In this document: piece by piece, positions 36,501 through 43,207 of the stretch | How positions within the stretch are numbered: the stretch's first letter is position 1 | Layout: the number at the start of each line of letters is the position of its first letter | Assembly (NCBI RefSeq): GCF_003957295.1 | Contig: NZ_RQPJ01000001.1 | Coordinates: forward strand, 372,001 to 436,000 | Source: Arenibacter aquaticus | GTDB taxonomy: Bacteria; Bacteroidota; Bacteroidia; Flavobacteriales; Flavobacteriaceae | Reading direction: 5' to 3' | DNA: 64,000 nt | Translations under genes and position numbers: made by a program | Notes under the pieces: generated by a model | Database searches by the model: none | Told to the model about the DNA's origin: nothing | What the model saw: only the letters and a program-made list of their open reading frames with translations

Positions 36501-37086
36501 CCTCTTTGGTCTGCATCCCTATATAGGAGAAGACCAGCACGCTTTGCGGATTGGGTACAGCAATACTAAAATAGCCATCAAAATCGGTCACTACCCCTTT
36601 GGCGGTCCCCTTTATAACCACATTAGCACCCGCTAAAATCATTCCATCGCTATCCTTTACGGTACCCTGAACTTGGGTCTGTTCCAATTTTTCTACTTTT
36701 GGGGAGCTACTTTTAAGAGGTTTGTCTTTGTTTATTTTTAAGATTATATGTTTGTCCAACACTTCATAGGACACATTTGTATTCAGGAAAAGCCTATTTA
36801 ATATATGTTTCACCTTTTCCTTGGAAACCTTTATGGTAACAAGTTTATTAATGTCCACATCCTTTAAATTGTACAGAAACTTAAACTCTGTATTGGATTC
36901 TATCACGTTTAGCACCTTTTCTATAGGGACCTCTTTAAGATCCAGGCTTATACGCGTGTTTTGCGCATAATTATTGGCCCTAATATTAAACAGGGCAATG
37001 AACAGCAAAAGGGTGGTTAATTTCATTTTTAAGCTCAATTCCGGAGGACACAGAAGCCTACTCCTAATTTTAAGAAGGATTTTCAT
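33517..37086 (-). CDS. SusC/RagA-family TonB-dependent transducer with STN signalling domain
   Basis: This 1189-residue outer-membrane transporter also signals. The order is an N-terminal extension with RSRLLCPP, a signal peptide (about 20-40, MKLTTLLLFIALFNIRAN), an STN domain (about 45-125: ISLDLKEVPIEKVLNVIE, FKFLYNLKDVDINKLV, SYEVLDKHIILKI), a carboxypeptidase-like domain, plug (VTALGMKREKRALGYAVGE) and barrel. STN domains touch the periplasmic part of FecR, and the fecR gene is directly upstream, 134 bases away. Loaded transporter should trigger FecR to free the ECF sigma factor. The paralogous SusC at 27894 lacks the STN domain. Confidence 0.95.
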   Translation of the reverse strand: MKILLKIRSRLLCPPELSLKMKLTTLLLFIALFNIRANNYAQNTRISLDLKEVPIEKVLNVIESNTEFKFLYNLKDVDINKLVTIKVSKEKVKHILNRLFLNTNVSYEVLDKHIILKINKDKPLKSSSPKVEKLEQTQVQGTVKDSDGMILAGANVVIKGTAKGVVTDFDGYFSIAVPNPQSVLVFSYIGMQTKEVVVGNNTNLDVVMNPSAQKMDEVVVTALGMKREKRALGYAVGEVDGEEMNLVPQENALGGLSSRVSGLDIRRAGNDLNAETYVYIRGRTSLSGNDEPLVVVDGSPVGSTAVLGNISAMNIASVSILKGASAAALYGSRAGNGVILVTTKSGEGLKKGIGVSVSSTITLNTPYKYFETQDRFTNGQRGIFDEATWQHWYGPEEGGSAIQWNSNGEAVPLKFYDDPQKEYFRTGVTTINDASISGNYDKGNFRLAISHLKGEGYSPGTELQKLGVRLNTAYRLTDNVTVSTNIDISNPNSDNNPVRYLSGDNQYFDLFNIAPHININDLKGDYWETPNVEQRKVTEGYNNPWFSANERKNKFDKLSGFGNIKLDWEITSNFNAMARVAYSGNYNKQETLKPWSFQGFGGGTTKPTGAYNLDLSNSKETNVDVLFAYDKKIGDFRITPSVGGNILNSEVNTYNSGGDNLVLPGLFTLSNVSRGGLEYSSGTFKKAVYSVYGLATLSYKNMLFLDLTARNDWSSTLPKENSSYFYPSASGSVLVSEMLEMPSWVSLLKIRSGWAQVGKDTEPYLIHPTLTQGFWGDDFTYSLPSSMPNTKLKPEIATSYEVGADLGFFKGRLGLEATYYKTQNKNQILNVNVSPLTGYTSTTINAGNVENYGVEFGLNMVPVRTEDFEWNMNFNFTTQESKLVELVDGIDLVRFGGGTDGGAHTKVGGIIGDMYSPYIKKVEEGEYAGWNILDSNGRWEVDRTRENQVKMGNFNNDFAVGMNTSIRYKNFTLSASFDWRQGGDFYSESMKRMARSGKIEDWQNGVSSSTYSGILDANSFGDRAALANEIKNNPIYRDNDVWVGGRNQELGGFEFNGNYNGAFFPGVIDNGDGTYTENFGDEGTILFDAYRVVESSGSFWRTGYAFLYDASFVKLRDVTMTYALPAKWAKFISADNVAISVYAKNIMLWTKAGIGIDPELAYDQGAQGFEEWNVAPWTAPVGLRLNMSF

Positions 37087-37093
37087 ATTTTTG
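37086..37093 (+). promoter_or_regulatory. -7 element TATTTTTG for a possible antisense transcript
   Basis: TATTTTTG on the + strand overlaps the susC start codon on the opposite strand and fits TAnnTTTG. A transcript would begin near 37099 and run into the terminator at 37138-37171. No TTG -33 element is found at the normal distance, so the promoter is only half supported. Confidence 0.4.
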
Positions 37094-37098
37094 TATAG

Positions 37099-37171
37099 AT
37101 TATTTTGATGAGTATTTATTTGCTCATTGGTATTTAGCTGGGAGATGTTCGCGCATCTTCCAGTTTTTTTT
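37099..37171 (+). ncRNA. Candidate cis-antisense small RNA to the susC leader (DonS-like)
   Basis: A transcript of about 73 nt on the + strand would be fully complementary to the leader of the STN-type susC, which is transcribed on the minus strand. Its 3' end is set by a strong terminator and its 5' end is inferred from the -7 element. Antisense small RNAs at this place, between the anti-sigma gene and susC, repress sigma-controlled PULs in Bacteroides fragilis (the DonS family). The identity here rests on layout and terminator only; no expression data are available. Confidence 0.5.
37138..37171 (+). terminator. Orphan + strand intrinsic terminator in the susC leader
   Basis: CTGGGAGATG (37138-37147), loop TTCGCG and CATCTTCCAG (37154-37163) form a 10-bp stem with one G-U wobble, followed at once by eight T. 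In the sense (minus) direction the same arms have an A-C mismatch and no T run, so the element is built for + strand transcription. No + strand gene precedes it. Confidence 0.75.
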
Positions 37172-37220
37172 AAAACTCGATTTTTGGTTTATTTCGTTTA
37201 ATTCATATAATGATCGGATT

Positions 37221-38366
37221 TTAGTTTATTGTTATTTTATCATTTTCAATCATATAGGTAAACCTATAGCTTGTTCTAAAGGAAGCAAAGATTTGCTCCA
37301 TTAGCTCATCCTTATCAAAACTGGCGCTAAAATATTGTTCGCCCAGTTCCTTATTATTGTTTACAATCCTGACATTGTAAGCGCGTTCCAATTTTTTAAC
37401 GATATTTTTAAACTGCATACTTCTGAATACCAGTTTCCCTGTTTTCCAGCTGGTGTAAAGAGTGGTATCCACTTCATCCAAAGTTATGTTACCGTTGCTA
37501 TACACCCCCCTAAAACCGGGCTTCATAATAGTGGCCGTCTCCGCACGGTAAACCTCCTTGTTGTACAGCCCAACCGAGCCTTCGACCAAAACTGCGGTAA
37601 CATCATTATCCTCAGGGTAGGAAGAAAGATTAAATTCGGTCCCCAGAACACGCACCCTTAAGTCCCCTACATTGACAACAAACGGACTGGCACTGTCTTT
37701 TTCTACCTTAAAATAGGCCTCCCCTTCCAGACTTATTTCCCTTGTCTTTCCCGGCAAGAAGCTTACTGGATATTTTATGGAAGAACCAGAATTTAGGAAT
37801 ACGGTGCTGCCATCGGCCAATTCCAATTCAAACTGCTTCCCATTGGGGATATTAAGTTGATTATATACCAGTTCTTCTGATTCCTGTCCACTACCATAAC
37901 TAAGGGTATTCCCCTTCTGAACCCCCACCTCATTTCCTTTGGCATCGGTTATCTTGCGTTTGCCCTCTTCATCAATGACCATTATGTTGCCATTTTCCAA
38001 TTGAAGGGTTATCTGATTGGGATCTATAAATTGCTGTTGTTCATTATGGCTGAAGTTTTGATAGTACAGATAAGCCAGCCCAAGAACAACCAAAAAAACC
38101 GCCACAAGCTTAAACAGTATCCTATTTTTCAACCTAGGAGCTGGAGCGTCTTTTTTTCCAATTTCACGAAACAAGCGATCTTTCCCCGGCCTATCATCTA
38201 TCTCATTAAGCCCTGTATTAATAGCATGGTGCAACAAAACATATTCCTTGAAAAGCTTTTCATTGGAAGGGTCTTTTACCCACTCTCCCAAGTCTTTCAA
38301 TTCTTTTTCGCTTGCTGTATTGGCGAGGTATCTTTGAATACCCTTTTCTATATCGGATGGTATCAT
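37221..38366 (-). CDS. FecR-family anti-sigma factor
   Basis: This 381-residue inner-membrane regulator holds an ECF sigma factor inactive until a TonB-dependent transducer signals. The N-terminal cytoplasmic part (about 1-85) begins IPSDIEKGIQRYLANTASEKELK. One membrane span is at about 86-105 (LFKLVAVFLVVLGLAYLYY). The periplasmic FecR domain follows (about 165-270, with LADGSTVFLNSGSSIKYP and REISLEGEAYFKV), then a DUF4974-type C-terminal domain (LVFRSMQFKNIVKKLERAYN). It precedes the STN-type susC by 134 bases. Unusually no sigma gene lies upstream; the only candidate is at 25365 on the other strand. Confidence 0.94.
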   Translation of the reverse strand: MIPSDIEKGIQRYLANTASEKELKDLGEWVKDPSNEKLFKEYVLLHHAINTGLNEIDDRPGKDRLFREIGKKDAPAPRLKNRILFKLVAVFLVVLGLAYLYYQNFSHNEQQQFIDPNQITLQLENGNIMVIDEEGKRKITDAKGNEVGVQKGNTLSYGSGQESEELVYNQLNIPNGKQFELELADGSTVFLNSGSSIKYPVSFLPGKTREISLEGEAYFKVEKDSASPFVVNVGDLRVRVLGTEFNLSSYPEDNDVTAVLVEGSVGLYNKEVYRAETATIMKPGFRGVYSNGNITLDEVDTTLYTSWKTGKLVFRSMQFKNIVKKLERAYNVRIVNNNKELGEQYFSASFDKDELMEQIFASFRTSYRFTYMIENDKITIN

Positions 38367-38624
38367 TTCGTCGATTATATAAGTTATGACGAAAGCTTTT
38401 TAGACTACCCTAGGTTTTTTAGAAAAAAAATAGATTTTTAATTTGCTTTTAAAACAAAGCAGGAAGAAGACACAAATTAAACAGCATATCTCACTTTTTC
38501 AATTAGCAGTACAGGGGACAATCTTAAGATAAATACCACAGAAAGCATTTAAAAGCAATGGCAAACGCAATTCACCGCAGAGCATAGCCCAAGCGCTATA
38601 ATGCTTAGGCCTTATCTTAAAAAC

Positions 38625-39125
38625 TTACTTTCTTTTCCTAGGCTTTCTTACCAGACTATCTGCGGGGTAATTGGCCTTTAAATAGGCCATTTGATTTTTG
38701 GCCCACGCCATTATTTTCTCTTGTTGCTCTTTGGAAAGATCAGCTTCTGGATGCAAGCCAAAATAGGTATAGGAAGGTATGGGCATTTCTTGTTCTTCTA
38801 CCATTTCCACAATTTCCTCAAACTTGTGGTTTTGAACCGCCAAAGGCAGCTGGGTAAAATTTGAAAAGTTCAGATGTCGCTTGCCATCCGTTACATGGTT
38901 ATTTAGCCACCAGGCCACGGGTTGTATATTGGAATACCAAGGGTATTCCGTTTTATTTGAATGACAATCATTGCAGGACACTTCCAGCAAATGGCCTACA
39001 TCTTGGGGAACCTTATATTTGTTGGAAAGCGCAAATGTATTATCATTGGAATTGTTCTTCGCTGGTTTTACAAATTGAATAAGAAGCAGTACAACGCCCA
39101 GGCCTATTACTATTTTTTTTAGCAT
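38625..39125 (-). CDS. Haem-binding domain protein (mono-haem c-type)
   Basis: This 166-residue protein has an N-terminal membrane anchor (about 4-20) and a periplasmic haem-binding domain starting VSCNDCHSNKTEYPWYSNIQP (given as VSCNDCHSNKTEYPW then YSNIQP), with CNDCH at 51-55. This is the haem_bd family, common in Bacteroidota and often near cytochrome c peroxidase genes; none is adjacent here. A His in LNNHV may be the second haem ligand. The role is presumably electron transfer or haem sensing in the periplasm. It appears monocistronic. Confidence 0.88.
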   Translation of the reverse strand: MLKKIVIGLGVVLLLIQFVKPAKNNSNDNTFALSNKYKVPQDVGHLLEVSCNDCHSNKTEYPWYSNIQPVAWWLNNHVTDGKRHLNFSNFTQLPLAVQNHKFEEIVEMVEEQEMPIPSYTYFGLHPEADLSKEQQEKIMAWAKNQMAYLKANYPADSLVRKPRKRK

Positions 39126-39399
39126 ATTGAGTATGTATTTTTGTTGTTACCTAAAGTCTTCCTCATTTCCTTAATAGGTTGCCACAACTAATATAGCAAA
39201 TTATAGACAGGTAATTTACAAAGAGCCACCAAGGAGACTATATGTCCCTTTGTCCAGAAATGCCACTAGTCAAGTTTTTTTAAAAAAAATGATGTACGCC
39301 TAAATCCCCTTACAGTTTATACAATGCTAAAGTTTTTCTAACCTATTGATTATCTTCTATTAACACAACAAGCCACTATTTAGTCCTATTTTTGGACCG

Positions 39400-39473
39400 A
39401 CCTGACAAAGGAGACGTTCTTATAATATGATTTGAGTTAGCTATTCCAAACCGATGTTCTCATCGGTTTTTTT
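39400..39473 (+). ncRNA. Candidate small RNA ending at an orphan terminator
   Basis: TATTTTTG at 39387-39394 (TAnnTTTG) would start a + strand transcript near 39400 that ends about 74 nt later at a perfect intrinsic terminator. Both flanking genes are on the minus strand, so no gene explains the terminator. No start codon with more than a few codons lies inside, which argues for an RNA without protein product. The -33 element is not evident (the nearest TTG is 38 bases away). I do not recognise a known RNA family. Confidence 0.5.
39448..39473 (+). terminator. Orphan + strand intrinsic terminator
   Basis: AAACCGATG (39448-39456), loop TTCT and CATCGGTTT (39461-39469) make a perfect 9-bp stem running into seven T (39467-39473). 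On the minus strand only three T follow the stem, so the direction is clear. Confidence 0.88.
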
Positions 39474-39556
39474 GTTTACCCCTTAACATAGCACCACTTG
39501 CAAAAAGAGCCTACCTCCCTGAAAAACAACACCTTTCCAACTAGCAAACTTTGTAC

Positions 39557-40915
39557 TTAACCTTTTAAGAATTTACTATACCATTTCCCTGATAGTTTTA
39601 CCGTCCTTTTCTGACTGGAAAAGTCAACGTACACCAGTCCAAATCTTGGGTAATACCCTTCTGCCCATTCAAAATTATCGGTAAATGTCCAGACAAAGTA
39701 ACCGTCCACCCTACAACCTTCCTGCTTGGCCCTGTGAATTTGCCTTATATACGATTGCAGATAGTGCAGTCTATCGGTATCGACTATCTTCCCTTGCCGA
39801 TATACATCCTCAAAAGCAGCTCCATTTTCGGTAATAATAATCTTACCTATTGCCTTATAGCTGTTGAATTTCTTTATCATATTATAAATACTGGCCGGAT
39901 AAACCTCCCAATCCATCAGGGTGGTTTTTACCTTTCGTTTGGAGGCTTTTACAATTTTGGCCCTTAGGTATGGAACAAAATAGGAGTGTTTTACCTTTTC
40001 GCGGGTATAATTTTGCAAACCGATAAAATCGAAATTGAACACTGACCGCTCCAGGTCTCCGGGCAATATATATTCTTGCATACGTTTTAATACCGGCACT
40101 GAATCCATGGGGTAGCCCATACCCAGCAATGGCTCTATAAAAAGTCGGTTAAGCATGGCATCTGCCTTTTCTGCTGCCCTATGGTCCTTGGCCGTGTTGC
40201 GGTACGGACTAATCTGGGAGCAGGAAAAAGTGGTTCCAATATTGGCCCCTGCCACCCACTTACGGAGTATCCTACCACCAGCAGCCTGACAAAGTACGGC
40301 ATGGTGCACGGCGGGCAAAAAATTGCCCAATCCCTTTTTACCGGGGGCATGTACTCCCAAAAAATAACCGGCCCCGGTAAAGACCATGGGCTCATTTAGC
40401 ACCATCCAGTTTTTTACCCTATCCCCAAAACTATTGGCACAAACCCTTGCATATTCTTCAAACCATTCCACGATCTTCCTGTTGGCCCAGCCCCCTTTTT
40501 TCTCTAGGGCAAGGGGCAGGTCCCAGTGGTATAAGGTTACCCAGGGTTCAATACCGCACTCCAAGCAAAAATCAATGACCTTGTCATAAAACTCCACTCC
40601 CAAGGCATTCAATTCCCCGGTTCCATTGGGCAGTAATCTGGTCCATGACAGGGAAAACCTAAAGTGGCCAATATTCATCCTCTTCATTAAAAGGATATCC
40701 TCTTTGTACCTATTGTAGAAATCACATGCCTCCTCGGCGTGCTGATCCTTATAAGTGTTCCCTTTTTTGGCCGTAAACTCGTCCCAAATACTTGTTCCCT
40801 TATTGTGCAGATTATGTGCCCCTTCTATCTGAAAGGCCGCGGTAGACACCCCCCATACAAATTCCTCTCCAAAGTCGGCCGCTTGTAATTCAAATTGATC
40901 CTGTTTAGCAGGCAT
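39557..40915 (-). CDS. Family GH1 beta-glucosidase
   Basis: This 452-residue glycoside hydrolase family 1 enzyme has the acid/base Glu175 in NEP (WMVLNEPMVF) and the nucleophile Glu363 in ITENG. The N-terminal signature FVWGVSTAAFQIEGA and the aglycone-site WTFTDNFEWAEGY are intact. There is no signal peptide, so it should act in the cytoplasm on beta-glucosides or other short beta-linked sugars. It is the last gene of a likely three-gene operon with a glycosyltransferase (10 bases away) and an LpxH-like phosphatase. That neighbourhood hints at a role in cell-envelope glycans in place of dietary sugars. Confidence 0.93.
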   Translation of the reverse strand: MPAKQDQFELQAADFGEEFVWGVSTAAFQIEGAHNLHNKGTSIWDEFTAKKGNTYKDQHAEEACDFYNRYKEDILLMKRMNIGHFRFSLSWTRLLPNGTGELNALGVEFYDKVIDFCLECGIEPWVTLYHWDLPLALEKKGGWANRKIVEWFEEYARVCANSFGDRVKNWMVLNEPMVFTGAGYFLGVHAPGKKGLGNFLPAVHHAVLCQAAGGRILRKWVAGANIGTTFSCSQISPYRNTAKDHRAAEKADAMLNRLFIEPLLGMGYPMDSVPVLKRMQEYILPGDLERSVFNFDFIGLQNYTREKVKHSYFVPYLRAKIVKASKRKVKTTLMDWEVYPASIYNMIKKFNSYKAIGKIIITENGAAFEDVYRQGKIVDTDRLHYLQSYIRQIHRAKQEGCRVDGYFVWTFTDNFEWAEGYYPRFGLVYVDFSSQKRTVKLSGKWYSKFLKG

Positions 40916-40925
40916 ACTAAGGTAG

Positions 40926-41927
40926 CTATTTTAAAGTAAGACTTGCCTCTTCCAGAATCTGCTCTATGATCCTCTCTGTCTGATCCTGGTAGTCCACTTC
41001 TATTATCCTATCATTCTCCAGCCACTCCCTTATTTTTCCCAAGTGCTTGCTCTTTAACGACTTTATTACAGGAACCCCCATTTCCTTTAGGGCCGCTGCA
41101 TTGCATTGCTGCTCATATTGCCCTTTCATAGGGATCACCATCAATTTCTTTTTAAGGTACAAGGCCTCGGCCGGGGTTTCAAAGCCCGCACCGCAGAGTA
41201 CTCCCTTTGCCCTGGCCATGCTATCTACAAATGCCTCATTGGTAATGGGCCTTATACTGATATTCTTTCCTACGAATTCATTTGCGTTATGTTTGGAAAA
41301 AACCTCCCATTTTATATGGCTAAGTTCTGAAAGCACTTTTAATATTCTTCCATCGCTATAGGAGGGCAGGTATACGGTATAATGTTCTTCTGTGCCAATC
41401 TTGGCCATTCTAATATCTTGCCTAATGATAGGGGAAAAGATCCTATTGTCATATGGTTTAAAATGAAGGCCGTATGCCGTGGTAGTAGGGGCATAATTTT
41501 TTAGGATAAACTTCCCCATTCTATCACTTTTCTTAGGTTTTGGGGCTAAGGCAGAAAGTACTGCCGCTTGGTGACTGAACCCTATGCACGGTTTGTTCTG
41601 CATTTTACAGGCCCAGGCCGTTACGGGCTCAAAATCGTTCAGGACCAGATCGTAATCCTTGGTGGGGATAGACCGTATTTCCTGCTGCAATCTTGTGGCG
41701 TTGGCTTTTAGGTAGGTACGCCACAGATTAACATTGCCTTGTTTTCCAAAAATAAAACTCAACCCTTTTAATCGGTATTTAACGGGATGCGGAATCTCTA
41801 TATCTGCCTGTATCCCGCTGACCAGGATATCCAATTTTACGTCTTTTTTTTGCAGTGCGGGTATAACATCCCTTGCCCTACTTAAATGCCCATTGCCAGT
41901 CCCCTGAATGGCATAAAGTATCTTCAT
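40926..41927 (-). CDS. GT-B fold glycosyltransferase (MurG/GT28-like)
   Basis: This 333-residue GT-B glycosyltransferase has an N-terminal motif YAIQGTGNGHLSRA, the donor-side Gly loop seen in MurG-like and UDP-glucuronosyl-type enzymes. A C-terminal domain with LCGAGFETPAEALYLKKKLMV binds the nucleotide sugar. The ATG at 41927 starts exactly at this motif; a longer frame to 41975 uses TTG and would overlap the upstream gene. Position between an LpxH-like phosphatase and a GH1 enzyme suggests modification of a lipid or envelope sugar, but the acceptor is unknown. Confidence 0.85.
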   Translation of the reverse strand: MKILYAIQGTGNGHLSRARDVIPALQKKDVKLDILVSGIQADIEIPHPVKYRLKGLSFIFGKQGNVNLWRTYLKANATRLQQEIRSIPTKDYDLVLNDFEPVTAWACKMQNKPCIGFSHQAAVLSALAPKPKKSDRMGKFILKNYAPTTTAYGLHFKPYDNRIFSPIIRQDIRMAKIGTEEHYTVYLPSYSDGRILKVLSELSHIKWEVFSKHNANEFVGKNISIRPITNEAFVDSMARAKGVLCGAGFETPAEALYLKKKLMVIPMKGQYEQQCNAAALKEMGVPVIKSLKSKHLGKIREWLENDRIIEVDYQDQTERIIEQILEEASLTLK

Positions 41928-41964
41928 AGTATTTATTTTAATGTAGGTAAATTTGGTGAAAAAT

Positions 41965-42828
41965 TTATTTATCACCTACCGAGGCCAATAATTGAAACTC
42001 CTCTACCAAATTTTTAAAAAGCTGGTTTTTATCCAGGATATCTTCAGTCGTCTCATACTGGCTATCGTCCTTGTCTATGACTGCCACGTCATCCATATAG
42101 TGATACAACCTCCATGCTCCCTTATTAAACTCCAAACTAGTTAAATTCTCTATCCAATCCCCAGAATTTAGATAGGTCACCTTACCCTTATCTGTGGTAA
42201 TTTCCTTTATTTCGGGTTGGTGAATATGTCCACAAACCACATAATCGTATACATTGTCTATGGCAATATCGGCAGCGATCTGTTCAAAATCGTTTATGAA
42301 CTTAACGGCCGACTTAACACTGTTCTTAATTTTTTTTGACATGGAAACCGGGCCTTTCCCCATCTTTTTACTAAAATAATTAATAGCCCTGTTGAGCAAA
42401 ATCAACATGTCATAACCTGTGGCCCCCAATTTTGCAATCCATTTGGAATGTTGCATGGTTAAATCAAAAACATCTCCATGAAACATCCAGGCCTTCTTCC
42501 CGTTCACTTCCAGAACCACTTTGTTCACAATACTAAAAGAGCCCAATTGAAAACCCAGGAATTTCCGTAGCATCTCATCGTGGTTCCCTACTACATAATG
42601 CACTTTAACCCCATCGGCAACCCACTTCATAATTATCTTGACCACCTTCATATGCGATTTTGGCCAATAGCGTTTGCTAAATTGCCAGATATCTATGATA
42701 TCACCATTTAAGACCACTTCTTTTGGCTTAATGGATTTTAGATATTTCACTAATTCTTTTGCATGACATCCGTAGGTACCCAAGTGTACATCGGACAACA
42801 CCACTAATTCTACGGGTCTTTTTTTCAT
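41965..42828 (-). CDS. Metallophosphoesterase, UDP-2,3-diacylglucosamine diphosphatase-like (LpxH family)
   Basis: This 287-residue calcineurin-fold phosphoesterase shows all metal-binding blocks in order: SDVHLG (12-17), NGDIIDIW (about 41-48), GNHDEML (about 80-86), FHGDVFD and CGHIHQPEI. LpxH cleaves UDP-2,3-diacylglucosamine to lipid X in lipid A synthesis. This protein is longer than the Escherichia coli enzyme (240 residues) and belongs to the group often found beside glycosyltransferases, so a related nucleotide-lipid or envelope substrate is possible. It is the first gene of the operon with the two genes to its left. Confidence 0.82.
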   Translation of the reverse strand: MKKRPVELVVLSDVHLGTYGCHAKELVKYLKSIKPKEVVLNGDIIDIWQFSKRYWPKSHMKVVKIIMKWVADGVKVHYVVGNHDEMLRKFLGFQLGSFSIVNKVVLEVNGKKAWMFHGDVFDLTMQHSKWIAKLGATGYDMLILLNRAINYFSKKMGKGPVSMSKKIKNSVKSAVKFINDFEQIAADIAIDNVYDYVVCGHIHQPEIKEITTDKGKVTYLNSGDWIENLTSLEFNKGAWRLYHYMDDVAVIDKDDSQYETTEDILDKNQLFKNLVEEFQLLASVGDK

Positions 42829-43207
42829 AGGGCAGCGTTGGTTTGGTTTGTTGGTATTTTGATTGTATAGCTAATATGATAGACAGCCAATCCAAGCATC
42901 CATAGCCTAGCTGGCAAAGGGAGGTTTATAGCAACATTAATTCTCATGCATGGAAAATCAGAATACTTTCAAAGGTTGTAATTTCCAATGGATTAGGCTA
43001 CAGGCTGGACTTTAAACTTAGGTTAGCGCAAGGTTAACATTCTGTTCATGGGAATACATGGCCTACTCCTGGCCAACAGGACATTAGGAAGCCTAGGGAG
43101 CACTAAGGGAAAGGGGCCGGGTATTATTTGTGTGGGACAAAAAATTAAGGATTACCCATATAATAGCCCTTAACATTACAGCAAAGAATACGATTGGGAA
43201 CTTGGGC
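42829..43207. other. Intergenic region
   Basis: These 379 bases lie between the histidine kinase 3' end and the LpxH-like gene start. A terminator for the kinase is at 43139-43173. A small nested hairpin, CCTA..CCTG/CAGG..TAGG, is at about 43061-43087. No gene is seen. Confidence 0.45.
43139..43173 (-). terminator. Intrinsic terminator after the histidine kinase
   Basis: On the minus strand TTAAGG/CCTTAA, with an inner ATTA/TAAT pairing, is followed by six T. It lies 35 bases after the kinase stop. The A/T-rich stem makes it moderate. Confidence 0.6.

Larger units (their letters stand above)
39126..39556. other. Intergenic region with a candidate small RNA
   Basis: This 431-base gap lies between two minus-strand genes. 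Its right half holds a -7-like element and an orphan + strand terminator, listed separately. Nothing else is recognised. Confidence 0.5.
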
